Assembly (NCBI GenBank): GCA_018881555.1
Contig: JACAXG010000007.1
Location: 11,637,235 to 11,701,234, forward strand
DNA from: Amblyornis subalaris
Lineage: Eukaryota; Chordata; Aves; Passeriformes; Ptilonorhynchidae
Direction: 5' to 3'
DNA length: 64,000 nt
The notes below the pieces were generated by a model. The model saw nothing but the letters and a program-made list of their open reading frames with translations. It searched no databases and had not been told where the DNA came from. Positions within the stretch are counted from its first letter, which is position 1, and the number at the start of each line of letters is the position of its first letter. Below, piece after piece: positions 36,313 to 49,890 of the stretch. The translations under genes were made by a program, and so were the position numbers.

Positions 36313-37229
36313 CAGGGGCCCATATCAGGACTAGGGCTATTTAATGTCTTCATCAATGGCACAGACAAAAGGATCGAGTGCAAACTCAGCAAATTTGTCG
36401 ATGACACCAAGCTCTGTGATGCGTTGACATGCCTGAAGGATGGAATACCATCCAGAGGGATCTGAANAAACACGAGAAGAAGGGCCAGGGGAAGGTCATG
36501 ATGTTCCACGAAGCCGAATGCAAGATGCTGCACCAGGGTCAGGGCAATGGCAAGCACAAATACTGGCTGTGTGGAGAATGGATTGGGAGTAGCTCTGTGT
36601 GTGTTGGTGGACGAGAAGGGAAACATGGCCCAGCAATGTGCACTTGCAGCCTAAAAAGCCAACTGTGCCCTGGGCTGCATCCAGAGCAGCGTGGCCAGCA
36701 GGGTGAGGGAGGGGATTCTGCCTCTCTGCTTTGCTGTGAGACCCCACCTGGAATGCTGCACCCAGCACTGGGATCCCCAGCATAAGAAGGACATGGACAT
36801 GATGAGAGGGATTCACCTCTCCTACAAAGGCAGGCTGAGAGAGCTGGGGTTGTTAGACGGCAGAAGAGAAGGCTTTGGGGTGATGATATAGCAGCCTTCT
36901 AGAACCCAAAGGGGACCAACAAGGAAGCTGCAGAGAGACTGTGTACAAGGGCATGTAATGATGAGAAAAGGGGGAATGGCTTTNAACTAGAAGAGGGTAG
37001 GTTTAGATTAGGTGTTAGGAAGAAATTCTTTACTGTGAGGGTGGNGAGGCACTGGAACAGGTTGCCCACAGAAGCTGTGGATGCCCCATCCCTGGAAGTG
37101 TTCAAGGCCTGGTTGGATGGGGCTTTGAACAACTTANTCTAGTGGAAGGTATCCCTGCCCATGGCAGAGGGGTTAGAACTAGATGATCTTTAAGGTCGCT
37201 TCCAATCCTAACCGTTTGATGATTCTTGA
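36313..37229 (+). mobile_element. CR1 LINE, 5'-truncated, plus strand
   Basis: A chicken-repeat-1 non-LTR retrotransposon of about 917 bases. Similarity begins abruptly at caggggccc (36313), inside the reverse-transcriptase domain, and ends with agatgatctttaaggtcgc, taaccgtttgatg and attcttga, a degenerate version of the octamer tail at the CR1 3' end. Coding remains run to a stop at 37140-37142, followed by an 87-base 3' untranslated region. It is in the opposite orientation to the CR1 at 9187-9985 and covers more of the RT domain. Confidence 0.95.
36316..37142 (+). pseudogene. Broken CR1 ORF2, reverse-transcriptase C-terminal part
   Basis: Translation keeps the RT catalytic box as FVDDTKL (FVDD at 36394-36405; the usual form is F/YADD). 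The frame then shifts near 36430 to a segment with MPEGWNTIQRDL and KCKMLH-like residues, shifts back near 36720 (RPHLECCTQHWDPQHKKDMD, then LRELGLLD), and shifts again before 36987. From there an intact tail reads RFRLGVRKKFF, HWNRLPTEAVDAPSLEV and so on to the natural stop at 37140-37142. Fingers, palm start and endonuclease are missing through 5' truncation. It cannot make a functional protein. Confidence 0.92.
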
Positions 37230-40200
37230 CATGTGTGATGTACAGCAGGGCAAGTGGGTTTCCTTCGGAACTGCAGCNGTAGAAAATGTGCTTGCTCTCA
37301 CAGCATTAGGAAGAGCTAAGTTGTGTTACCGTTCAGGCCTGCAACATCTGATNCTTCTGTCGTTTGTAACCATTTCCTGACAAGACTGATTTCTGATCTC
37401 TAGCGACCAACTCTGCGCTCTGATGTTTTTAAGTGTTAGCCAAGCCATAAGATGTGACAGCATGTGAATTACAGCNTAGTAATTCCCACCCAGCACATTC
37501 AGACACAAAGATGAAGGCCAAATGGCCTCTGTGCAGTCAAGTGTGAATTATTGTGCCATAATTTAATTCCCATTATATTTTACTGTGATTGTAAAAATGT
37601 TTTTATTAGTGAACTTCTTTAAGCAAAGTCACTTTTAAAAAACAAAATTGAAAAGTGCAACTCTGATCTTCTCANGAAAAGGTATAAATAGCCTTGTGCA
37701 ATGTGGAGTTTTGTTAAATCCTGAAAGATTATATTTGTGTAGTTATTAACCCTGGGTAATGAATGGGTGTTGTGGTGCAGACATCTGCTGTCTAAAAAGC
37801 TGACCTAACTCTAACTCTTCATTTTGTATCAGCTGCCAAGCAGTTGCTAAGTAGGATGATTAGGTTTCTTTGTTTCTGACCTAGTCTTGATTCGATCTGG
37901 AAGCCTTAGATTGCAACCAGTCTCTTGAGCCTCCCAATCTTCTTCCAGTTCAGGCTATGCAAATGTAATGGCTGCTGCGTTTGGGTTTGGGCCGAGCAAG
38001 CGCTGAGCAAATAAACAGGAAGGTTTGGTGGCAGCAGTTTTGGAAGAGCATCAGAGGGACCAAGCTGATGTGTTGGGGAAAAGTAAGCCAGCCTGAAAAT
38101 GTCTTAGGTGGTACTGAAGAGGAAGAACAATGGGCCGTGAATGCCTTAAAAGTCTTTCTCAATTTTCCTTTTGCCTTTAACGTTCTTTTCTATTTTTTTT
38201 TTAATTGAAGACAAAAGTCAAAGCTCATGCAGTTAAGGGTGCTTAAAGCTTACCGGAATAAAACCTTCCTCCCAGTGAACTATTTTTAAAGAAATGAAAG
38301 AAGAGCAGCCATTGTGCTTGGAACATTGTTCACTGAGATGACAGGATCTCTGGGGCATTGGCTGGTTTTCTCTTGGGATTCAGGAGGATGTTGAGTTTAT
38401 CCCCACTGATCCAGATCTGTCTCTTCTGCAGTACTTCCTCGCTAGCAAGTACTGTTAGCCCTATTCCTCACTAATCCTTGTCATAGCTAAGCACAGAATA
38501 NGTAAGGGATCACTTTTAAAAGTGGGTTCTTTCAAGGAACTTAACTCTCTGAAAAAGTTTTAGTTATGTTCTCAGTAACTTACAGCTCATCAGGCTATTG
38601 GTGGGGCCAGAGCTGTTTCACTTCTGGTGGATATATGGGTATTAAGAATAGCATCCCAATGAAAAACCACAATAATTTTCTATGTAAGTGATGNAATTAC
38701 TGTGGTTTGGCATTAGATGTAAATACTTAACAAAACCAAACCAGAACAAAAGAAATCAAACNAAAAGCCTTGCCTGACTTTTCCAAGTAAACATGAGAAC
38801 GATCTCTTTATGCATCCTTTTGGAATTAATGATCCTAAGCCACCAGGACTGAAAAATATAGAGGGTGAAAGCTGACTACTGTGGGTACAAGCATCCCTTA
38901 TCCAATACCCAGAGGTACCATGGAGCACCAGGAATCATCTGCAGCTTTCTACATGTGAGAAAACACCTTGTCCTATGTCTTCCTGGACACACAAGATACT
39001 CCAAAGGGACTGTTCCAGGGGAAGCCAAGGTCAAATGGGGCTGGTGCAGTAAAGAAAGAGGAGCAGAAGTAAGCAACTTCCCTTTCCTTATCATGATAAA
39101 TAGAGGAGATAGCTGCCCATCCACTCCCTGTTTGTTTTCACCTATTGCATAATTACCTTAATGTGAAAATGAAGACTTATTTGGCTAATGGCTGATTCCA
39201 CCTACTTTTTTAAGGCTAAACTTCCAGATAAAGCTTTTATGTGNTGAAGATGACAGGAAGCTAACAGGAGTTGGAGAGATCCTGCTGTTCTGGGCTGAGT
39301 AAAGGGGTTTGGTGGGTGAGGCTGTGCATCTATTCCCCAGTACATGGAGAAGTGCAGGACCTGAAGACAGCTGCACAGACAAAGCAGCTGNATCATGCTA
39401 GGGCAGAGACATCCTTTCCAGCAGTGCAGGTGGGGAGCCATGGCCAGGTTCCTNAAGTGCAAAAGCTTGATACACCCATCCTCCCCATGCAGCTGTAACA
39501 CCTCTTTCCTGGATGTGACTATGCCCACAAATGGGTTGTCATTTCTGTTTCTTTTCCTGATAACTTCAGCTAAGCTTAAACCATTGGAGTTGGATAGGAA
39601 AAAAATTACTTCTGAGAGTTTTCTGGCCCTAGTTCTCTCATACATTTAAGCTGGGCATGTTGAAGTACTTTAAGCTAAAATGAGAAAAGAATGACAGCGA
39701 GGGAATGAATTATGGCCACATTCATTCTTGCACCTCCTCCTCAGTTGCTGCTAACCTGCTCCTACAAGATCTGGGCAGATCTGCTGTTTTCCTGTTAGGG
39801 AGAACACCCTTTGCCCAGCAAAAACAGCAAGAAGGAGCTCTTTATTGCAAATGAAACTGCTNATTCCCCAGAAGATTTCTCTAACATCCATTTTATCAAC
39901 TCCACAGTCATATTAAATGAATTTTAGAGCCATCTGATGTTTATTACCCCATGGCATATTCACTGTTGTTCAGTTGTTTCCTTTATTGATCATGATTTTT
40001 TGAATTGGATATGTTTGGTAATGTGGTTTTATTTGAATTTGGAAGACATTTCCTGCTGTTCAATGAGCAATTCGTCTGGGAAAGGAAGGGTAGAAATTAA
40101 AAGCATGTCGGAGAGTTCAGAAGATTTTCCTCACTTTGAATTTCCCTGATTTCATGAAACAGTTTAGTGCTGGGCAGCCTCCCCAGAATATCCCTCCCAG

Positions 40201-41039
40201 TGGCTGGCAGGATGATCCCTGTTCTGTCATGGTTCTGCTCCAAGCTGTGGGATATGCAATGGGTTTTTAGCCAACACTACACAGATGCTGCAATCTGCCC
40301 ATTGTAGCGAGCGTAGGCCTGGGCTGGTGGGTTTTTAGTTATGGTGCTGTACTGTATGCATCCCATAAATTCAAGGAATTGTAATCAGAGCAACATCTAC
40401 TTTTATATATTTCCTTGTTCTTTGCTGTGTTGGGCTGCTTTCTGCAGTGCCTGATAGCGTTGGCTGCCTCACTACACATCCTGAGGTGTAAGGTTGTTTC
40501 CTATAAGACTCATGGGTGCTAAAAATACTTCTCAAGACAATCTGTGCATTAGAATGGGCAGAGGAAGAGGAAAGGGCTAGGAATATGTAATTTGGTTATT
40601 GTCACTTTNTCCTATACTATAGTCTGTAGAAACTGAGATGCCTGATGGATTTTAGAAGCTTAGTCAAATTGTCACCTGTTCTTAAATCTTCAGAATGTGG
40701 AGCCATACGTAAATTGTATTCTAATGCGGAGTTTTTGGGGTCTGATCCAAATCTCATGGCAAGTTGGTGATTCCATGTAAGTGCACTTTCAATCTGGTTT
40801 GCTCAGCCCAGAGCGGGGTTACTTTGGCGAAAGCTGGAGTGTACCATGGAAGAGATGGGCTAATCTCTCAAATCTTTGTGCTTGCAGTGAGTTCACTAGA
40901 TTGTGGGCTGCTCCCCTCCTCTAAGAGCTACAGCGCTGGGCTTGGTCCTTATTCTCTTGCCAGTCTGATCCCCTTCAAGCTCTTCTAGGAACAATTAGAA
41001 GTCCATCNGTGCTGCTGATCTAAAAGAAAATTTAATCCA

Positions 41040-41051
41040 CCCCCCCCCCCC
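41040..41051 (+). repeat. Poly-C run
   Basis: Twelve consecutive C bases are followed by GCAG. It is simple sequence and could serve as the pyrimidine tract of a splice acceptor. Confidence 0.9.
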
Positions 41052-41561
41052 GCAGCTCTTGTTGCTGAAGATCTGTCTCCAACTTTTAATTCACAGCGTC
41101 TTGTTTCTATTACTGAAATGCTGGAGGCTGCAGTAAGGGCTGATTTAGTATCAAGGGAGCAGATGACAAAAGGGAAACTGGCTTTGGTATGTCAGTCTTG
41201 TGTAGCACTTCTCTCTGCAGCGNGGTGGATGGAGGAGATGTTCCTGTTGGTTTTTGAGCAAGGCAGTGTGGCTGGCTGTGCTACTTGTGTCAGGATGGAG
41301 TGGAGCTGCGAGCTTTGCCTTTCCAGGCAAAGGTGCGGATGAGCAAAGCCANGTGGCAGTGTCTCCGCAGGCAGGGAGAACCAGGGTGGTGCTCCACAAA
41401 GCCAGGGGATGGTGGTAACCCTGCCAGCTGCTGCTTGCCGTGCATTTCTCCAAAGGCATCCTCTCCCTTCCTGTGTATGTAAGTGGTAGTNTGTTTTTAA
41501 GGAAGAATACCTACTTGTAACATTTGTAGGAAAATCCAGATCACTTGATTTTATTCCTCTG

Positions 41562-41635
41562 TGTGTGTGCTTATATACAGACGAGTGTGTGTATATGTGC
41601 TTTAAATGTAATTTTCATACTGTATATATATAAAT
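41562..41635 (+). repeat. GT/TA-rich degenerate microsatellite
   Basis: Two GTGTGTG runs (about 41562 and 41586) and a TATATATATA run (about 41622-41631) are linked by AT-rich sequence that ends in aaataaaccc. It looks like a decayed compound dinucleotide repeat. Confidence 0.65.
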
Positions 41636-44600
41636 AAACCCATAGAGAGCTGGTCTGTCTAAACTTGGAATAATGCTAGGAACATTTGACGTGCCTTCGT
41701 GTCTTTGTCATGACTTAAAATCCAACCTGTCATCACAATTTGTAATCTTATAGGCATGTGCAATTAAAAATCTTACTATTAGATATTGCTCTGGGGGAAT
41801 TCTGAGGACTAAAAGAATCTAATAATGTTTAGTTGTTTCCCTTAATTTGATTGGAAAAAAAAAAAGTGGCCTCTTGGCCAGATGCCAAACACATAATGAA
41901 TTTGTATCATCAGCAGACACCTTAGAGTCTCTGAGCCCTGATGACAANAGTGCTTGCAAGTCATGTGTTACAGTATCAGCCAGCCATAAAAAATATAATT
42001 TAAAAAAATAAAGCTCACCTTTAGGCTTGTGTGTGACAAAACAGATCTGCACATAAATTTTGGGGTCTGGTGAGCTCTTATTTGTAATAAGTTGTTTTTG
42101 TGTGTCTTCAGCACTGCTACATCTCCAGACACAGAGCACTGCAAGTGTGTCCTTGCATCCTGACAGCTACAATCCTTGTTGCAGATCACATACCTGAATT
42201 CACAGGAGCCTTAGATTAAAGAGNTGGAAGACAATAAGATGGAAGAGATGAAGCACAAAATGGATGAACCCATAGTCTCTGTTCAGTGTCCTTGGGGAAC
42301 TTAATTAAAAACAGGATCGGGAATGCTGTTTAGTAGAAACCCAAACGNTTTAGGCCATTTGCTTTCTGCTGTAATTTGTGGCACTGGTGCCAAAATTTTC
42401 CTAGCAGGCCCCAGAAGGTGGGGGTGCTCTATTTTGATGTCTGGCTTAGTGTGGATTCCCCCTTTGTCCTGTGCACTTTTTGCCCTGGTAATGCTGATTG
42501 TCCCCCATTCACCTATGTGATATCTGAGCTCTTTCTGCCTTTTCCTCACTAGGATGTTGAATTGTGGTCTTTCTCCTCTAAACAGTCAGCAGTTCTTGCA
42601 AAGCATAGTAACTTAATTATTTAGGGCCTGCACTGATTAGCCTCACATCTTGAGGCTATGCAGACTCTCAGCTGTGGAACATCTGGTGACAACCCTGTTT
42701 CTCAGAGCCCTAGCCCTTGCACAAATACAGTGCCTTTCTTTTTGGATAGTAAATATATGACAGATGTGAAATTCTCCAGCTCTTGGGGGAGTGCTTACAT
42801 GTTGAATTTCATTATCCCTTGTTGGCCAGTTGGCAAAATGCAATCAAGAATAAGTTTTGAGGAGGGCTGGTGTATCCAATATCACTCTGGAACGCTATTA
42901 TAGTGAGAAGCTTAGGGCACAGAAAAGTTGATACAATGAGATGAGATCAGTCTGTCTAGCACTCATGAAAATGCAGNGAGTTAAAAAGGATAAACTCAGA
43001 AGTCAAAGGGAGCTGTGGGTATGAANCTCTGTGAGAGTTAGATTCACAACCAGTTTAGGTGCCAAGTCCGTTTTAATATGTTTCACTACAGTGTGTGATT
43101 TTTAAATTTTTATTTTAATTTTTTTTTTTTTTAGCTTACACTGGGATATGACAGTCTGAATACATTATGGAAGTGGTAACTGCAGAGCTGTGAAATGTTC
43201 CTTGGTTTTTATAGATATATTAATTGGTGGTTATGTAGTAATAATGCTTACACCTCTACAGCATTATGTGTGAAGATAAATACACATATAAGATGGATAG
43301 TAACCAGATACACGACCTAGAAAGCAATGGAAATGCTAGTTAAAGCTGTGGGGAAAGAGCTAATTAGAGCTGAAAAATAATAGTAATGAAATGCATTCTT
43401 CCAGGGGAAGCCTCAGTGAATGTTTGTTTATAAAACGGAATACCTGGTTTTGACAACATTAAAAAAAAATAATTATTTTGACTCAGAGTTTGCTGTGATG
43501 ACTCTGATAAGTTACNGATCTCATGGCTTCATATGTGTGGTGCTTTCTTCTGGTTGGGGTCCTTGTCTGAAGAGAGGAGGTGCCAGGCTTGGCCTGGCAA
43601 GTTAAGCTGGGCAAAATGAAGACCATAAATACAGGCACTACAGGTTCCTCAGTTCTTGAGCAGAGAGGTTGATAGTGTTCTGCTTTTATTAGATTTCAGA
43701 GCTGAAAGCAAAGTTTAAGAGAAAATCATGCAAAGAAACTGAGAAAGCTATTTACCTCCTGACAGTAAAATGATGCTATTGTATAGTGGAGGGAGTGATG
43801 GGCTTTTCTTTATAAAAAGCTTGTTAAATGAGTTACTAACATTATTTTTCGCTCCCTCACCTTCATTTCGCTTCCTGCTTCCCAAACAAGGAGCGGAGAA
43901 CTCAACACCCATCCCCCNGCCCTTAAAATACCAACCCAACAGATCATCTTGTCCGTGGAGAATTGTCACTGTTCCTCAGAGACTGTCTCCAGGGTAACTT
44001 TGTTTGAGACGTCCTCGAGGGGATACTGCCCTTCAGATGTTGTTCTGGGAAACAAAGCTTTTGCCTTATGCCCTCAAATACATTGCATTATAATCCTTTG
44101 AATGTATCCGAGCACTCACTTGAACCCTGCAGAATGCACAAGGCTGTCATGCCAAAGTAGGGCAGNATTGAATAGGTGTCAACAGGATGTCTTGCTAGCA
44201 AACGTAGCTGCTTATGTATTAAAATAGATGTTCAGTGAAGCAAGATACTGGCTTGAATACAGAGGTATCCAGTTTAAAGGCACTCTTTGTTTCAAGAGCT
44301 GTGCTGTTCAGACCAGTTCCTCTCTTCATGTTGTTCCTTGCTGAGTATTAATTGATGGCCCGTTAACTAATTGACTCCCTTTCAAACAGGGAACTGTAGT
44401 AAATAATTTATTACTGGACTAGGAGGTTCTGTGATGGCTAGGATTGTTGGTGTGGCACTTGCAATCTATCCCTTTAACAGGAAGAAAGGAAGATGAGNAA
44501 GAATCTTAACTTTTTTCCTGCAGCTTCTCTGCACATCACACATCTACATCAGGAAATTCTTTGCCTGGCATACCTCTGTCCAATGCAGAAAGACCTGATA

Positions 44601-47600
44601 AGTCAGAAAGCTTGTCAGTCCCTGTACNTCCAGAAAATAGTAGGAAGAGATTTCTGTTGTGGTCTTTGGGTGAGTTACTAGTTAAATAAACTTTATTGTT
44701 CTGAAAAGACAGCTTATTTCGTGGGCAAAGGAGGTAATGGAGACTGATCTGTATTTTGGATTCTTTCCTTCATTGTAGAAGATAGTATGGGGTGTCTTCA
44801 CTGTCAGGTTCCTCACTTTCATGAAACATGCAGAAAATCAATTATTTATGCTCTCTATCCTTTTTGCCAGACAGAATTCCAAGTGGATAACAGGCTAAAA
44901 GTGGTTGGGGCAGGATACTGTGCAGCAGACACAATCTGCGAACTCATATTAACTTCAATACCCTTGGAGAACAAAACAAACAAAAATCTTCCCTTCTGGT
45001 GCGCAGTTGGTTTGTCACTGCCTGCTGCTTCCTTGTGTGGATGGCATCTGCTGGCCCAACTTCTTCCCCTTCTCTGCATTAGCAANGTTGAGGAGAACCG
45101 TAAGGGGTCGCAATCCTCTCTGGCCTTGAATGTCAAAAGCCAGCACTGAGGGAAGTGTGGGCTGTCCATGTAACCAGGCAGGTTCTGTCTGGAGACCTCG
45201 TACAGCCACGTGCTGCACGTGACCATTCCAGCTTGAGCTGTGTTGTAGCATTAGCTGCTGACTGCATAGCATCTGTCACCAGCACTTGTGGCTGAGAGGA
45301 ACAAGGATGCTGTAGAAGTCTTTTCATTCATACCATTAAAATTATGTAATAATGCTGTNGAAATAAAACCCTATAGGGTACTATTACAGATGGGGCTTCA
45401 TTTTCACAGAGTTTCTGGACTTGACACCACTTTCCTTGATTTGACACTTTTTTCCAAACAGAATTTCAAAATGGTCCTTAAATTACACTATGAGTGAAGA
45501 GCTTTATAATAACCACGCAGTATAACGTGTTTGAATTAAAGCACAGTGTTGTTTCAGTCTGGGGTTTCAGATTTACCTTTCAAATGCTTTTAATCTCTGT
45601 ATTGCAAATTTGACAGATGCCTTTTATTGGTAGAAGACTTCATCTGCCTGACCTAAAGGACACAGCATTTATTTGCATTTAGTCAGGAGTTTGCAGCACA
45701 GTGAATTAGCAGTAAACTGATACTTTAGCTCTTGTGTTTTCTTTGAGACTGCTTTTGTATTCTTTTGGATCATAAATTGGATGCCTTAAATTTCACATAT
45801 GTAGAATCNATCAAAGCTGATTTGCAGTGCAGACACCTGGTCTGCTGTGTACCTTATGCATATGCTAGGTACTATTAGTATTCGTATCCTGTGCTACTTT
45901 TATTTTCTTCCACCTTTAATTCTGCTGCTNGTACAAGCCTAAATCTGCAAAGGCTATAATGAAAAAATGGCAAATATTAAAATCCAAGTGTCCTTGGCAT
46001 GGTGAATCTGATTAGATATCCCTCACTGCTGAAGTGCTCTAACTTTATCACACTTGTACTCTAAAATCTTAAGAGCCAAAGGCAGGTTGCTGGATAATTG
46101 TGGAATATCTAGCANAACATCTTGGCAGGCTAGGCAGTTTCTAGTATGTTTCATTTTTCATTTCATTTAATCTTCCTAGTGCCAACGTNTATTCCTCTCA
46201 GTCATTTGTTGCTATTCCGTTTGCTTTGTGGTGGTGGCGGCATGATCAACTTTCACAATTGTGGTTACAGCTACTGTCTCTCCCAAAGGTCACTTAGCTG
46301 CAAGAGGGAAGCAAAGAATTGTCACAGCACTGCTGTAAATGTACCCTTGGGGATGCTGCACGGCATCAGCAGGAATGGGCACTGCCCCNTGCACTGGGTG
46401 GGGATCGATTTCTGAACACGTCAGGGTGTGCTTCATGTGGGACCCTTCTTGGTCACCAGGTGCTTTCTCTTGGGTCAATCTCCAGGGGTGGAGAAGGCAA
46501 AGAACAACAGCTGTAAAACTCTCATNCTCTGGCAATCTCTCTCCCTTTTTACCTGGCCTCAGAGGATTTTTTTTTTCGTTGATTAATCCATTTATTTTCA
46601 AAATGGACTGCCTGCTTGTTCTGACTGGTCTTGGATGATGATAAATTGAGGAGGCAGTCCTTTTCAAAATAACATTCTTTTGGCGTCATTCCTTGCTCTA
46701 GGTGATACTTTTTTGCCTGGTGAACAGAGTGGTATCTAAATAGGAGCAACAGCTGGTCTCTGTGCGCATCACTAGAGATGGGAGAGGCATATGGTACAGA
46801 AGATACCCTTTCCCAAGGAACTGAGATAAAAACTGCTAAACCTGACCTTGTTCACTGCCTCCTAGTGCTTGCTAAAGTCTAAGCTATTCCTTGCTCTCTT
46901 CCCATCTCTGTGGAGAATGTTCTTTGGGTACATCCAAGAAAATAATCCAGGAAAAATATTTAAGTAAATTCTGCCCTTAATGGCTTTTATTAAGTATTTC
47001 CCTACTTTTGGATCAGCTAGTTTAATAGCAAGCAGGGTTGTTGTCAGAGACCGTGTACACTCATAGATCCCTGTTAAGATGCAAATAGTTTCTGCAACTC
47101 CTGACCTTAAAGACACTATGAAAATGCTGAAACCTTTCACGCAAGGAATCATTCACTTTATTTATGATTTTTAAAANAAAGTAATTAAAAAAAACCCCTC
47201 TATTTTGAGCTCTGCAGTGTGATTTTTCCCATCAGAGCCAGCTGTTGTCTGAATTTTGGTGGAGACATTCAATATGTGCTTGTTAAGAAAACTCTTTGTC
47301 ATTGTGAGGGCTCCTGGAAACCTCTTAACTTTCATTTGCCCTCGGTGGATGGAAAAAAAACAAATGCACGTAAAAAATAGGATTTTAGTGTTTGATGGCC
47401 AGGCCAGATTTTGAGCAATATAAGAAGAAAATGTGATTTCTTTTCAATCATTCTGGAATGGGAGATCAATTTTCTAACTAATGGGAAACTTCTAACCAAG
47501 AGGAAAACTCTTGACTAAAAGCAGCTTGGATTAAACTGTATTTCATCATGAGTCCAAATGAAATGTTTTATTTTTGCCTTTCAGGGTTTGGTTTGGTTTT

Positions 47601-49679
47601 TTTTTTTAATAATGTTTCAGCCTAAGTTTCTTCTGGATTATTTCAAAATAAGCTTCCAGAAGGTACTCGACTTCAGGACTNCTTTTGGCTGGCTAGAGTA
47701 TTTAAATGAAAAAATATTACTGTGTGTTAGTAAGAAAAAAATAATCTTCTCCATCACTGAGGATGGCATCATTGAGTTATATCTTGAGATATTTTGTGGC
47801 ATGCCTTATGATACACAGTGTTTTTCTTAAAAGACCTGCTGTGTAGAAATAAGTGATTACCTTAGACTGTCAACTTGTGTTAAACATGAAAAATCTGTAT
47901 TGCCCTCAAATTTAGTGCAGGGAGTTTTTGGATGTGACTTAAAGTTACTGCCNCTCTAAGACAAATAAGAATTTGACTTAAGTGACTACAAATGTGAGTG
48001 TTCTATGAAGTTCTCACTTACAGTTGTTTTGGTTTCCTGTTTTCTTCTTGTGAAATTCGTGCTACTNGTTAACTGAATAACAATTAGGGTTGCACGGGAA
48101 GGGTTGTGGTCCATAGAGAGAGACTTACTTCCTTGGAGGCTCTACCTGCACCTTTTGTAACTCAAGTGACACTGAATAATGGTTAGGCTGTAAAGGACAA
48201 GTGAGGTTGACAGTGAATGCAGTTAAGTAATAGGAAAATCTTGCTTGCAGAGCTTGGCTGTTGCATGCAATATTCCTAAGCCTTCAGTTGCTTTTCCTGN
48301 TCCTTGCCTTTTCCTTCATTGCAGCCTTCCTACTCTTCTTCAGTGCACCCCTTACCCTCTCAGTGGCTGTTGTCACTCTTGCTGCTCCTTGAAGGGCTGC
48401 TGGCAGAAACGTGAGCAGGGTCAGGGGGCTGGAACAGCTCAGAAAAGTGATGACCTTTGAGAGAGATTACAGGATTTTAAAATAAATTACAACGAAATGA
48501 AGTTGCCTGTCTTAGGAGGGTGATGCAAATGCCTTCAGATTTAGGCCTGTGCTGTTGTGGGCAACACTCGAGGAATACATTCAGTTGATTTGATTCATGG
48601 GGGAGTTTAGTAAATGGACACCTCCACCTACTAGTGTTTGATGCCATTTGTTGATGTCAGTGTATAGCAGGTTTTGGGAGCTAGAGCAAAGGCAAGCAGA
48701 ACATAAAAATGTAATGATTGGAGGGCAACTCTTTCATCAGCTCTAGTTACACACCAGAAGACAATAAATAGATTATAACTGGGCAGTAGCTAGAATCAAA
48801 TACATCTGACGAGCAGAAGTGAATGGGTTTTTTTGCTTACTAGGCAGATGATTTTTCAGCCTTGACTGCTAAGNCTGGTGTGTGCAGGAGGATGGATTTT
48901 ACAAGCACAAGAATAGCTCAATGTGTCATGTCAGCCTCTTGTGGCAAAGAGACAGCAAGAAAGCAGACACCTCATCTTGGTGGGTTTTGTATTTTATGGG
49001 GTGATTTGCCCTTCACTTTTTAATGTTCTTCTAGGCCTATTGTAAGACAAACTTGGCCAGAGTGACTTAGCGAGNAGAATGGATGGAGAGCAGGAGAAGG
49101 CCCCAGAGGTTTTCATGACCTGCAGTGTATGAGCAATGTTCTCCACTATCCCTGGGTACCAAAGGCACACAAATGCATTCTTCCTTACAATATTCCAGAT
49201 AGCTTTGGGTGACTCGGACTGTTGTGTCAACTGACAGCCACTGGCATGTAAGCAACACATGTAAGCTGTNGACTTTAGAGACAGAAAAAAATCAAACCTG
49301 AATAATAATATNCTTTTTGTTTTAATGTATTATTTCCTCCAAATTCTATGGTACAACTGGCTGCAAAGTACATTTGTTTCAGTATGGATCTGAANGTAGA
49401 AGTGTGTTGGTGTTACTGACTTCCTCAGTCTTGAAATATCAGTATTTAATGTAGCCTCACAAACAGCAGGACAGTGGGATGCAATCAGCAGATTCATGGA
49501 AAAATGCAGGCTTTTAATGCTAACTAGGTTCTAGGAACAACAGGTATGAAAGCACCTTGTGCATCAGCACTGAGGGAAAGATGTCAGAAAGGTAAAGGAG
49601 TGCGGCCTGTGTGTATTTGTCAACATAGATGTCTCTAGAAGTCTAGTATTAATTAGAAAAGTGTTCTACTACAAATTAT

Positions 49680-49890
49680 GAAAATTAGCAGGAGACTGAT
49701 TTCAGTTACTCTTGTTTGCTCTCATTAACACTTTAGCATAATGTGCACTTCAGTCAAATAAAGAATGGAACCTTTTCGGTGCCTTTTGAGAGTGCCTCAA
49801 AAAGGGCCTTGATTTATACTCTACTTTTTAGCCTAATTAAAACTGATGATTAAAACATGCAAGTCCCTTAAGATGACTGTGCTAGACTGT
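49680..49890. promoter_or_regulatory. Candidate conserved non-coding element
   Basis: The segment is non-repetitive and contains ctctcattaacac, agcataatg, gatttatactctac, gcctaattaaaactgatgattaa-type blocks with many homeodomain-like ATTA/TAAT cores. No reading frame persists. The assignment is by composition only. Confidence 0.25.

Larger units (their letters stand above)
37230..49679. other. Unique non-coding stretch
   Basis: No gene recognised with confidence. It contains a 12-base C-run at 41040-41051 followed by a possible small exon (see findings), a GT/TA-rich microsatellite-like patch at about 41560-41635 and an AT/T-rich run at about 43105-43135. Open frames up to about 147 codons (39202-39645, minus) have no recognisable domain. 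The rest is featureless to me. Confidence 0.5.
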
